Positions 1 through 5,940 of a stretch of 8,709 nt of DNA are shown here, piece after piece (position 1 is the stretch's first letter; each line of letters starts with the position of its first letter). The position numbers and the translations under genes were made by a program. Source of the stretch: Chloroflexota bacterium (GTDB lineage Bacteria; Chloroflexota; Anaerolineae; Promineifilales; Promineifilaceae); the NCBI GenBank assembly GCA_008501785.1, contig QQUD01000112.1, positions 1-8,709 on the forward strand, read 5' to 3'. The notes below the pieces were generated by a model that saw only the letters and a program-made list of their open reading frames with translations, did not search any database and had not been told where the DNA came from.

Positions 1-580
1 GTCCGTCAAAGCGCGTTTCTTGACCATCAATTGTAACGACTCCCTGCGCAGGCAGCGTGTTTTGCTTGCTGGTAAATTGGAACGTGCGTTCATTCCAAGG
101 GACAACTACGTTGAGCGTTTCGTGATTGGGTGGCGTGGTGATGGTGAAATGGGCGGTTAACGGCCGTTTTTCAAAATCAGCGAGGTTTACAAACAACTCT
201 ACACCATTATTTGTTTGCTTCATCTTCGCCTGCACATCACGACTGGCATATTGCACATCAGCGTTAACGTGCTCTGGTAAATCGCAACCCCGACCCAACG
301 GAATCAATTTTGTCGATTCAGTAAGCTGACGAGCAGCAAAATCAGCAAAATATACAAACACCAATCCAGCATAATCCAAATCAGTTATTGTCACGGAAAA
401 AAGGTGGGTTTCAGTCGTAATAGCCCAATAATTCCAACGCTTTTTGCGCGGCCAGCGGCCTTGAAGGTTGCAACAGTGCAAGGGGTTGCGTGACCAACCG
501 GTTGCTGCGGAGTTAAGACGGCCGTTTTCCAAACAAAGATATACAGGTGAAAACAGTTCAACTTCTTGATTCCTGTCCAT
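1..580 (-). CDS. DUF2804 family protein, N-terminal 193 codons (runs off left edge)
   Basis: Function unknown. Reading the minus strand from ATG at 580 gives an uninterrupted frame to base 1, so the C-terminal part lies outside the window. The N-terminus shows what I recognise as DUF2804 hallmarks: NGRLNSAATGWSRNPLHCCN (about residues 18-37), GRWPRKKRWNYW (40-51), TITDLDYAGLVFVYFADF (63-80), and further on VVVPWNERTFQFTSKQNTLP (about 152-171). The start is supported by a Shine-Dalgarno AAGGGA (587-592) six bases upstream; an in-frame ATG at 604 is possible but touches the upstream repeat block. The frame contains two ACGGCCGT palindromes (160, 518). It lies downstream of the four-helix-bundle gene on the same strand, with a repeat block in between. 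Family assignment is from memory of motif pattern, not a search; the function is not known to me. Confidence 0.85.
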   Translation of the reverse strand, partial: MDRNQEVELFSPVYLCLENGRLNSAATGWSRNPLHCCNLQGRWPRKKRWNYWAITTETHLFSVTITDLDYAGLVFVYFADFAARQLTESTKLIPLGRGCDLPEHVNADVQYASRDVQAKMKQTNNGVELFVNLADFEKRPLTAHFTITTPPNHETLNVVVPWNERTFQFTSKQNTLPAQGVVTIDGQETRFDG

Positions 581-586
581 ATCCAG

Positions 587-592
587 TCCCTT
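587..592 (-). promoter_or_regulatory. Ribosome binding site of the DUF2804 gene
   Basis: On the minus strand the sequence AAGGGA sits six bases before ATG 580. It decides the start in favour of 580 over the in-frame ATG eight codons upstream. Confidence 0.55.
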
Positions 593-642
593 AATAATTC
601 CCATTCGTGATCGCAATCGTTAGTCGTAATCGTAATCGATTT

Positions 643-656
643 CCCCTCCCCCCCCC
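643..656. repeat. Poly-C tract (C4-T-C9)
   Basis: Fourteen bases with a single T interruption, including nine consecutive C residues at 648-656. On the minus (coding) strand this is G9-A-G4, lying between the four-helix-bundle stop codon and the DUF2804 start. Such homopolymer runs can slip during replication. The sequence shows only the tract; any regulatory effect is inference. Confidence 0.8.
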
Positions 657-673
657 AATCGCAATCGCCGCTC

Positions 674-713
674 GTGATCATAATCGATTTCATATTTATT
701 CGATTACGATCAC
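674..713. repeat. Inverted repeat, 14-bp arms with 12-nt loop
   Basis: Arm 674-687 (GTGATCATAATCGA) pairs with 700-713 (TCGATTACGATCAC) with one mismatch around a 12-base AT-rich loop. The right arm contains the TGA stop of the four-helix-bundle gene on the minus strand. It is not followed by a T-run on that strand, so it is not a classical intrinsic terminator, but it could fold in the transcript. Confidence 0.6.
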
Positions 714-1090
714 AAATTTCGATCACGATCACGATTCGGATTTCGATTTGAGAGTTTTGTTAACATTGCGACGATTCGGAGTAACATATGTTTACCTTGA
801 GAATTTTGTTCGTGAGCTATTACCTTACCAATTTGAAGCACATTTTGCACGGCAGCACATTCGAGAGCTGAGGCACGGGCAATGTCAAAAAATCGACGAC
901 GGTCAGCAGGGGTGCGACGGCCGTTTCCTTCTGCAATATTTAATGGAATGGATTGTGAAGCACGCAGCAGTTGGTCACGAGCATGACGATGGTTGCCTTT
1001 CAGCCGATCTGCCAATCGATAGGCATAGTCAACATAGGCTAAAGAAACTCGGTAAACATCCAATTTTTCATGGCCAAATTGTTCGGTCAT
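710..1090 (-). CDS. Four-helix bundle protein (23S rRNA intervening-sequence protein family)
   Basis: A 126-residue protein of the family first found inside 23S rRNA intervening sequences (TIGR02436-like) and also found as stand-alone genes; its cellular role is not established. Visible hallmarks: FGHEKLDVYR near residues 5-14, QLLRASQSIPLNIAEGNGRR at 40-59, FFDIARASALECAA at 67-80, and RIVAMLTKL at 105-113. These correspond to the helices of the bundle. ATG 1088-1090 is preceded by AAGGA (1096-1100) at five bases. The last residues (about 115-126, NRNPNRDRDRNL) are encoded by the left repeat block, and the gene is bracketed by a matching block upstream. The fold is shared with Avd of diversity-generating retroelements, but no reverse transcriptase or template/variable repeat pair is present here. 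One ACGGCCGT lies at 917. Confidence 0.85.
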   Translation of the reverse strand: MTEQFGHEKLDVYRVSLAYVDYAYRLADRLKGNHRHARDQLLRASQSIPLNIAEGNGRRTPADRRRFFDIARASALECAAVQNVLQIGKVIAHEQNSQGKHMLLRIVAMLTKLSNRNPNRDRDRNL

Positions 1091-1110
1091 GTTTTTCCTT
1101 CAATCAAATT

Positions 1111-1249
1111 CGGTCCCGATCACGTTTGTATTCGTAATCGTTGTCGCAACTCGTGATCGTAATCGATTCTTTTTCGATCACGACAACGAATTTCGACCAC
1201 GATCACGATTCGGATTACGATCACGATCACGTTTGTATTCGTAATCGCT
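1111..1249. repeat. Right block of degenerate TCGTGATCGTAATCG repeats flanking the four-helix-bundle gene
   Basis: Same unit family as the left block. The order is a short reverse-type piece (1111-1123), plus-type units (1131-1168), a T-rich centre (about 1169-1174), reverse-type units (1173-1230), and a final plus-type piece (1231-1249). The plus-type stretch around 1131-1166 can fold back on 1173-1220. It begins 20 bases upstream of the four-helix-bundle start codon and ends 7 bases before the stop codon of the heme A synthase gene (1257), so it occupies the whole ctaA to four-helix-bundle intergenic space. Confidence 0.85.
1117..1247. repeat. Exact 24-bp direct repeat inside the right block (1117-1140 and 1224-1247)
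   Basis: The two 24-base copies are identical and their starts are 107 bases apart. Each begins CGATCACGTTTG and ends ATTCGTAATCG. They bracket the palindromic core of the right block, as direct repeats left by local duplication or by insertion would. Confidence 0.8.
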
Positions 1250-1256
1250 GCCCTTA

Positions 1257-2288
1257 TCATTCAAAATATAATCGATGATTCAAGAAAATCGAAATTAATA
1301 AAAGAGAAATCGCAATGCCTTGGTGTGTGAGTGCCAATATCAAAGGCACATGAAACCAGATCACAGTGACACCGAAAGTAATCTGAACGAGCACCATAAC
1401 AATCATCCATTTAGCCCCCTTCAAAGTAGGAGGCAGCAAGTTGCGATTTTTTGCGATGTAATAAAGCCAAATCGCCACAATCAACACCGCAAACGCAAAC
1501 CAGCGATGCACATAATGCACAGCGGGTGGAGACTCGATCAAATTACGCCACCAGGGTTCAATGGCGTTAAAAATACTGAGGGGGATTAAACGGCCGTACA
1601 TCAACGGCCACGTACTCGAAGCATGACCCGCCTTCAAGCCAGCCACCAATCCACCATACGAAATTTGAATCATCAGCACCACAACCAGAAAAACAGCCAT
1701 CTTTTTCGGCGTAGACCGTTCGCCAAAATTTTCAGCCCGCTTGGAACCATAAATGTTATTCAAAGCTGCCCAAAATGTGAGTCCAAGCAGAGATAAAGCT
1801 GTCACCAAATGCGCTGTCAAACGATAATGGCTCACAGCCGGAATATCTACCAGCCCACTACTGACCATGTACCAGCCCAAATAGCCTTGACCGGCAAAGC
1901 CCAGCCCAATCGCCTGGTAAATGCCCGACTTTCGCCATGCAATCCGCCCCCGAAAGAGGAAATAAAACAGTGGCAGCACATAAAGTAATCCTGTAAAACG
2001 GCCCAACATGCGATGAATGTACTCGTTGTAATAGATAAACTTATATTCAGCCAGCGTCATGGTTTGGTTGATAATTTTAAATTCAGGGGTTTGCTGATAT
2101 TTGACAAACGCTTCTTGCCAATCTGTTTCAGTGATGGGAGGGATGCTACCAATAAACACCTTCCACTCAACCATCGACAATCCGGAGCGGGTTAGCCGCA
2201 CCCAGCCGCCAAAAATCACTAGCACAATAATAAAAAAGCAGACAGCAAACAGCCATCTGCTAATCACTTTATCATTCGCTCCTAACAT
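1257..2288 (-). CDS. ctaA: Heme A synthase, COX15/CtaA family
   Basis: Integral membrane enzyme that oxidises the C8 methyl of heme O to a formyl group, giving heme A for aa3-type cytochrome oxidases. The 343-residue protein has the family signature GGWVRLTRSGLSMVEWK (residues 27-43) characteristic of the Cox15 (alphaproteobacterial/mitochondrial) type, and about eight hydrophobic segments (17-36, 100-113, 125-143, 160-178, 197-216, 262-279, 292-311, 314-336). Conserved histidines expected as heme ligands are visible: H92 (EYIHRMLGR), H160 (RLTAHLV), H261 (HYVHRW) and H322 (THQG), plus E89. I chose ATG 2286-2288 because AGAGGT lies five bases upstream; a TTG 20 codons earlier has no such site and adds a charged, Cys-rich leader. 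Oxidase or heme O synthase genes are not in this window. It lies 133 bases downstream of smpB, and its stop codon is directly followed by the repeat block. One ACGGCCGT is at 1590. Confidence 0.93.
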   Translation of the reverse strand: MLGANDKVISRWLFAVCFFIIVLVIFGGWVRLTRSGLSMVEWKVFIGSIPPITETDWQEAFVKYQQTPEFKIINQTMTLAEYKFIYYNEYIHRMLGRFTGLLYVLPLFYFLFRGRIAWRKSGIYQAIGLGFAGQGYLGWYMVSSGLVDIPAVSHYRLTAHLVTALSLLGLTFWAALNNIYGSKRAENFGERSTPKKMAVFLVVVLMIQISYGGLVAGLKAGHASSTWPLMYGRLIPLSIFNAIEPWWRNLIESPPAVHYVHRWFAFAVLIVAIWLYYIAKNRNLLPPTLKGAKWMIVMVLVQITFGVTVIWFHVPLILALTHQGIAISLLLISIFLNHRLYFE

Positions 2289-2293
2289 GCAGT

Positions 2294-2299
2294 ACCTCT
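2294..2299 (-). promoter_or_regulatory. Ribosome binding site of ctaA
   Basis: AGAGGT on the minus strand, five bases before ATG 2288. This fixes the start inside the longer open frame that reaches back to a TTG at 2348. Confidence 0.6.
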
Positions 2300-2421
2300 T
2301 CCGTAATTCGTTGCAAAGACAGATTCTAAGTGGATTAAATTGGTCCAAGTTTGGCGTAGATTGAAAAAGTCAAACAGTGACAAACGCTTGTTTTTTTAAA
2401 TGTCATTTGTCATGGGTTTGT

Positions 2422-2895
2422 TTAACGATATTTTTCTCTGAGCGCACGCTCAACCTGGCGCTTTGCATCCCGTTTAGCTAAATCGCCCCGTTTGTCGTGA
2501 AGTTTTTTACCTCGAGCAATAGCGATTTCGACCTTGGCACGGCCGTTTTTCAAATACAGCTTCGTTGGCACAATCGTCACCCCTTTTTGAGCTAAATCAT
2601 CCAACAGCTTATCGATTTCACGCCGGTTCAGCAGTAATTTACGGGGGCGCGTTGGTTCATGATTGTCTCGATTGCCATGTTTATACTCGGCAATATGCGC
2701 TTCCATCAGCCACAGTTCGCCCCTATTAGGCTGCACAAAGCTGCGCTGCAAGCTCACCTGATTGGCCCGAATAGACTTGATCTCCGTGCCGGTCAGCACC
2801 AGACCTGCCTCAAAAAAATCGAGCAAATGATACTCAAACCGCGCTTTTCTATTTTTGGCAATTACTTTTATGCCTGTTCCTGTTTTTGTCGTCAT
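2422..2895 (-). CDS. smpB: SsrA-binding protein SmpB
   Basis: Cytoplasmic RNA-binding protein that brings tmRNA (SsrA) to stalled ribosomes for trans-translation. At 157 residues it has the usual family length. Hallmarks: IKVIAKNRKARFEY at 9-22, GLVLTGTEIKSIR at 31-43, RPRKLLL at 83-89, TKLYLKNGRAKVEIAIARGK at 111-130, KLHDKR at 131-136, and the basic C-terminal tail KRDAKRQVERALR (141-153) that enters the decoding site. ATG 2893-2895 is preceded by AGGT at seven bases. The gene starts 36 bases after the upstream protease stop, so it is probably co-transcribed with the two S41 proteases. The ssrA gene itself is not in the window. One ACGGCCGT at 2539 encodes part of NGRA. Confidence 0.97.
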   Translation of the reverse strand: MTTKTGTGIKVIAKNRKARFEYHLLDFFEAGLVLTGTEIKSIRANQVSLQRSFVQPNRGELWLMEAHIAEYKHGNRDNHEPTRPRKLLLNRREIDKLLDDLAQKGVTIVPTKLYLKNGRAKVEIAIARGKKLHDKRGDLAKRDAKRQVERALREKYR

Positions 2896-2931
2896 TTTCC
2901 ATACCTGTGAACAGCGATCGGTTTTCGGTAT

Positions 2932-4338
2932 CTATTCACCATTTATCAAAAACTCAACCGCTCGCTGCAACTGTTCATCATCTTCGCTTTCAAAATCCTG
3001 CAGCACTTCAATATCTGGCGTAATGCCTAACTTATTAATGGAATTATCGTTGGGTGTATACCAACGTGCAATTGTCACACGCAGTTCTGATCCATCTGAC
3101 AGCTCGTGCAAAAGCTGCACTGACCCTTTGCCAAAAGTTGTAACGCCAATCAGTGTGCCACGCTGATTGTCTTGAATTGCGCCAGCCACAATCTCAGAGG
3201 CACTCGCGCTGGCGTCGTTAACCAGCACAACCAATGGAATAGATTCAGCAAGTTGACCGGAAACGGCCGTAAACTCACGTTCACCACCCTGATTGTCTCG
3301 CTGATAAAGAACGACACCCTCTTCCAAAAACAAATCCGCAACCTGTACCGACTGCGCTAACAATCCACCTGGATTATTGCGTAAATCGAAAATCATGCCT
3401 GATGGATTTTGATCTAATAACTCGCTAACGGCCGTTAACAACTGTTCACTCGAATTAGCACTAAACTCATTGAGCTGCACATAAGCAATATTGTCCGGCA
3501 GCATCTCTGCTTCCACAATCGGCACCTCAAAACGCGCACGTGTAATCGTAAATTCCAGCGTTTCTTGTGTTGATGGCCTGCCAATGGTCAAAACAACCTC
3601 TGTCCCGCGAGGGCCACGAACTTTCGCAATGACTTCATAAAAACCTTCGCCAATAACCGACTGCCCATCCACTTCCAAAATAATATCTCCAGGCAATAAT
3701 CCAACCAACTCTGCTGGCTGCCCTTCGATTGGGGCTACAATTTCCACCAAACCATCATCATTTTCATTGACAAAAGCGCCAATGCCTTCAACCGCGCCAC
3801 CATAATCTTCACGCAGCAAAGCTGCCACATCAGGTGGTACAAAGCGTGTGTATTCATCATCCAGCGTTTCTAACGATCCCTCAATCGCTCCATAAACCAG
3901 AGCATCATTCGATGGTAAATCACCATAGAATTCGCCATCAACCAATCCCCACACCTCATCAAAGATTGCCAGGTCCAAATTCTCAAGGTCTAACGGTTCT
4001 GCTGGGGTTTCAGGTTCTAGCTGTTGCGGCGGGTCTGTGGGAACGGCCGTTGGCGCAACCGGCGCTGCAACAGCCTCTTCATCATTCACCTCTGGCTCAA
4101 TAACAACATCCCCAACATCCACCACTTCCTCAGCTTCCTCTGCAACAATTGATTCGGTGATAGGGGCAAATTCTTCGGTTGGCGTGGGCACTGCGGCTGC
4201 TTGTGGTGTGGCTGTGGCACGACCAATGGCGTATCCGGCAACGGCCGTTCCCACACACAACACCACTCCAGCAATCGCTACAATAAATACCAACTTTCGA
4301 TTCGTACGCGGTGGTTGATGATAGTCTGATTCATTCAT
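2932..4338 (-). CDS. S41 family carboxyl-terminal processing protease with acidic stalk (second of a tandem pair)
   Basis: A membrane-anchored serine protease of the CtpA/Prc type, which cleaves near the C-terminus of exported proteins outside the membrane. Order of parts in 468 residues: short cytoplasmic tail; membrane anchor at about 15-38; Pro/Glu/Ala-rich acidic linker at 44-117; N-terminal helical segment (FDEVWGLVDGEFYGDLP, 126-142); PDZ domain at about 180-255 (GGAVEGIGAFV, LLPGDIILEVDG); S41 catalytic core with FDLRNNPGG (317-325). The catalytic Ser-Lys pair fits S379 in ASASASEI and K404 in TFGKGSVQ, at the usual 25-residue spacing. It is a paralogue of the gene 45 bases upstream, from which it differs mainly by the longer stalk. 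ATG 4336-4338 has only a distant AAAGGA (12 bases), so translation may depend partly on the upstream gene. It carries four ACGGCCGT sites. Confidence 0.95.
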   Translation of the reverse strand: MNESDYHQPPRTNRKLVFIVAIAGVVLCVGTAVAGYAIGRATATPQAAAVPTPTEEFAPITESIVAEEAEEVVDVGDVVIEPEVNDEEAVAAPVAPTAVPTDPPQQLEPETPAEPLDLENLDLAIFDEVWGLVDGEFYGDLPSNDALVYGAIEGSLETLDDEYTRFVPPDVAALLREDYGGAVEGIGAFVNENDDGLVEIVAPIEGQPAELVGLLPGDIILEVDGQSVIGEGFYEVIAKVRGPRGTEVVLTIGRPSTQETLEFTITRARFEVPIVEAEMLPDNIAYVQLNEFSANSSEQLLTAVSELLDQNPSGMIFDLRNNPGGLLAQSVQVADLFLEEGVVLYQRDNQGGEREFTAVSGQLAESIPLVVLVNDASASASEIVAGAIQDNQRGTLIGVTTFGKGSVQLLHELSDGSELRVTIARWYTPNDNSINKLGITPDIEVLQDFESEDDEQLQRAVEFLINGE

Positions 4339-4366
4339 CTAATTCACAATCCTTTACAAGATTTAA

Positions 4367-4381
4367 AGGTGCATCGCACCT
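4367..4381 (-). terminator. Small stem-loop between the two S41 genes, possible weak terminator or attenuator
   Basis: AGGTGC and GCACCT (6 bp) enclose a three-base loop, three bases after the stop codon of the upstream protease. On the minus strand the stem is followed by TTTAAAT, a poor U-tract. It could trim expression of the downstream genes or stabilise the upstream message; with only six pairs this is a weak call. Confidence 0.35.
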
Positions 4382-4383
4382 GA

Positions 4384-5583
4384 TTACTTTTCATTTTGCA
4401 AATGAGTGATCGCCTGATTTAAGATAGCGTCACGGCCGTTATCAATATCCTCCTGCGTCACAGTCACCAAAATATCTGGTTGAATCCCTTCCTGATCCAG
4501 TGGAATGCGGTTTGGCGTAAACCAGCGGGACGACGTAATATGCACAGACGAGCCATCGCTCAAATCATACACAAGCTGCACAGAGCCTTTGCCAAAGCTG
4601 CCGCTGCTCCCAACCAAAACCGCTCGCTCGCGGTCATGCAAAGCGCCCGCCACAATTTCAGCGGCACTCGCCGTGCCACCATCTATGAGGATAACCAGAG
4701 GCACCTCACCTGCCAACGTTTCGTCCGTAGCGTTATAGACACGCTCATCTTCACCACGCTGCTGCTGATACATCACCGGCCCTTCATCAACAAAGTGGTC
4801 TGCAATATCAACCGCCGCATCTAGCAAGCCGCCACCATTGCCGCGCAAATCAAGCACCAGTTTCTCCGCACCTTGATCCAGCAAATCCGTTAACGCTTCT
4901 GCCACCTCATTGCTGCTTTCACCACTAAACCGCGTTAACTGAATATAACCAATCGCCTCATCTTCACTCAACAACCGGTACGTCACAGAGGGAATTAAAA
5001 TATCACCACGCTCAATCTCTATTTCCTGCGGTTCAACTGCACCAGGGTGCAAAACCGTCAGCATCACAGTGGTTCCCTTTTCACCTCGAATCATATCTGC
5101 AACAGCTTGCACAGTCATGTCCAATGGGATCGGTGTGCCATCCACAGCAACCAGTTCATCACCAATTTGAATACCTGCCAACTCAGCAGGGTTGCCAGGA
5201 ATTGGCTCTAAAATAACCGGCCCACCTTCTTCAGGACGAGATAAAGTGGCGCCAATCCCGCCAAAAGAACCTTGTAAAATATCTCGTTCATGTTCCCGCG
5301 CTACCGGCTCAATAAAAATCGTGTAAGGATCATTCAACACTTGCATCGCGCCCCGAATAGCCCCATAAGCAAGTTCCTGAGAATTAGGTAAATCACCTAA
5401 AAAATTCCGTTCAATTAACCCCCACGCTTCCCAAAATAGTGCAAAGTCTTGATTACCTTCCAAATCGGAATCCGCAAATCGCTGCTCGACAAAATCATTT
5501 GTAAAATAACCGGCGGCAAACGCACTCAGCGCCAATACCACCATCATCACCGTCGCTAACACATTTCGCATTGAGTCTGACAT
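4384..5583 (-). CDS. S41 family carboxyl-terminal processing protease (first of a tandem pair)
   Basis: Membrane-anchored CtpA/Prc-type protease of 399 residues acting on the outer face of the membrane. A hydrophobic anchor at about 6-28 is followed by a short linker, the helical segment WEAWGLIERNFLGDLP (51-66), a PDZ domain at about 105-180 (FGGIGATL, IQIGDELVAVDG), and the S41 core with LDLRGNGGG (244-252). S306 in GTASAAEI and K332 in SFGKGSVQ form the expected catalytic dyad; the spacing is 26 residues, one more than in its paralogue, from an extra residue in GSSGSFGKG. The open frame extends to a GTG at 5649, but I start at ATG 5581-5583, directly before the membrane anchor; its SD is weak (GGA). 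The gene is first in the presumed protease-protease-smpB operon and is preceded by a good promoter at 5701-5728. One ACGGCCGT is at 4432. Confidence 0.93.
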   Translation of the reverse strand: MSDSMRNVLATVMMVVLALSAFAAGYFTNDFVEQRFADSDLEGNQDFALFWEAWGLIERNFLGDLPNSQELAYGAIRGAMQVLNDPYTIFIEPVAREHERDILQGSFGGIGATLSRPEEGGPVILEPIPGNPAELAGIQIGDELVAVDGTPIPLDMTVQAVADMIRGEKGTTVMLTVLHPGAVEPQEIEIERGDILIPSVTYRLLSEDEAIGYIQLTRFSGESSNEVAEALTDLLDQGAEKLVLDLRGNGGGLLDAAVDIADHFVDEGPVMYQQQRGEDERVYNATDETLAGEVPLVILIDGGTASAAEIVAGALHDRERAVLVGSSGSFGKGSVQLVYDLSDGSSVHITSSRWFTPNRIPLDQEGIQPDILVTVTQEDIDNGRDAILNQAITHLQNEK

Positions 5584-5700
5584 AGTTTTTTCCGACAAAA
5601 AAGGCCAGATGTTGTTGGTTAACTCGTTACCAGCCGCATCTGACCACACATTCAGAATGAAAATCGATTAAATTCCGATAAAGCCTAACCTTATTTATGG

Positions 5701-5728
5701 ATTTTAACACAGGTGTTTTGTGAAGCAA
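5701..5728 (-). promoter_or_regulatory. Sigma-70-type promoter for the S41-S41-smpB operon
   Basis: On the minus strand TTGCTT (5723-5728) and TAAAAT (5701-5706) are separated by 16 bases. The -10 is extended (TGTTAAAAT). Transcription would start near 5694, giving a leader of about 110 bases before ATG 5583. Confidence 0.5.
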
Positions 5729-5735
5729 TGTAGGC

Positions 5736-5741
5736 TATAAT
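5736..5741 (+). promoter_or_regulatory. Possible -10 element for the GH3 gene
   Basis: A perfect TATAAT on the plus strand, but no convincing -35 hexamer at 16-18 bases upstream (GTGTTT region). If used, the leader to the GH3 start would be about 195 bases and would include the short frame at 5766-5825. It lies about 8 bp from the -35 of the divergent promoter, so the two would compete. Confidence 0.3.
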
Positions 5742-5765
5742 GCACCTACGGAGGAAAAGTGTAAA

Positions 5766-5825
5766 ATGCGCTCGTTTCCAAATCATCGATTCGTTATTAA
5801 TGGCAGATCGATAAACGCCCAATAG
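5766..5825 (+). CDS. Possible 19-residue leader peptide upstream of the GH3 gene
   Basis: ATG 5766 to TAG 5825 encodes MRSFPNHRFVINGRSINAQ. GGAGG (5750-5754) lies 11 bases upstream, somewhat far but the best SD in this region, and a TATAAT is 25 bases upstream. I recognise no known leader family, and the peptide has no run of one amino acid that would suggest attenuation. It may be chance. Confidence 0.2.
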   Translation: MRSFPNHRFVINGRSINAQ

Positions 5826-5940
5826 GAAACAAACAGGAGCTGCGGACAACCAGACAAGGGTAAATGCCGTTAAAGGAAAATACCCACGATATCGTCCGTT
5901 AAAAAACGCCGTGAAGCCCCGATAGCCATTTTGCACTCAC

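Larger units (their letters stand above)
603..749. repeat. Left block of degenerate TCGTGATCGTAATCG repeats flanking the four-helix-bundle gene
   Basis: The block is built from short TCG-TGA/TAA/CAA-TCG units. Plus-orientation units occupy about 603-640 and 657-689, and reverse-complement units (CGATTACGATCACGA type) about 700-746. It shares 716-746 with 1190-1220 of the right block (29 of 31 bases) and 671-689 with 1150-1168 (18 of 19). The opposite orientations make the block an imperfect palindrome. It overlaps the last codons and stop of the four-helix-bundle gene (710) and ends about 20 bases before the DUF2804 start codon, so it also occupies the place of that gene's leader. Confidence 0.85.
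5584..5940. other. Divergent intergenic region (357 bp)
   Basis: AT-rich spacer between the minus-strand protease operon and the plus-strand GH3 gene. It holds a good minus-strand promoter (5701-5728), a consensus plus-strand -10 hexamer (5736-5741), a GGAGG-preceded 19-codon open frame (5766-5825), the 10-bp palindrome ACGATATCGT (5886-5895), and two CCGTTAAA copies (5867 and 5896 area). No tRNA, known riboswitch or terminator was recognised. It contains no ACGGCCGT site, unlike the genes. Confidence 0.6.

Noticed and set aside
391..732. 113-codon minus-strand open frame
   Set aside because: It is in a different frame from the DUF2804 gene on the same strand, and the DUF2804 frame has clear family motifs through this stretch. 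The upstream part is repeat DNA.
710..1090. Four-helix-bundle gene as avd of a diversity-generating retroelement
   Set aside because: No reverse transcriptase, no C-type lectin target and no template/variable repeat pair with A-specific mismatches in the window.
710..1090. 23S rRNA intervening sequence
   Set aside because: There is no rRNA sequence on either side; the neighbours are ctaA and DUF2804 genes.
607..1137. 176-codon plus-strand open frame with repetitive Arg/Asn/Asp/His content
   Set aside because: It is antisense to the four-helix-bundle gene, and its N-terminus is a translation of the repeat block. No family resemblance.
603..1249. Repeats as a CRISPR array
   Set aside because: The units are short, degenerate, in both orientations and without regular unique spacers, and no cas gene is present.
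2289..2348. TTG-initiated extension of heme A synthase
   Set aside because: ATG 2288 has a well-spaced AGAGGT, and the extension is not typical of the family.
5584..5649. GTG-initiated 22-residue extension of the first S41 protease
   Set aside because: It would place extra polar residues before the membrane anchor and has no better ribosome binding site than ATG 5583.
5691..5936. 81-codon minus-strand frame upstream of the proteases
   Set aside because: It starts at GTG without a ribosome binding site, spans the divergent promoters, and matches no family I recognise.
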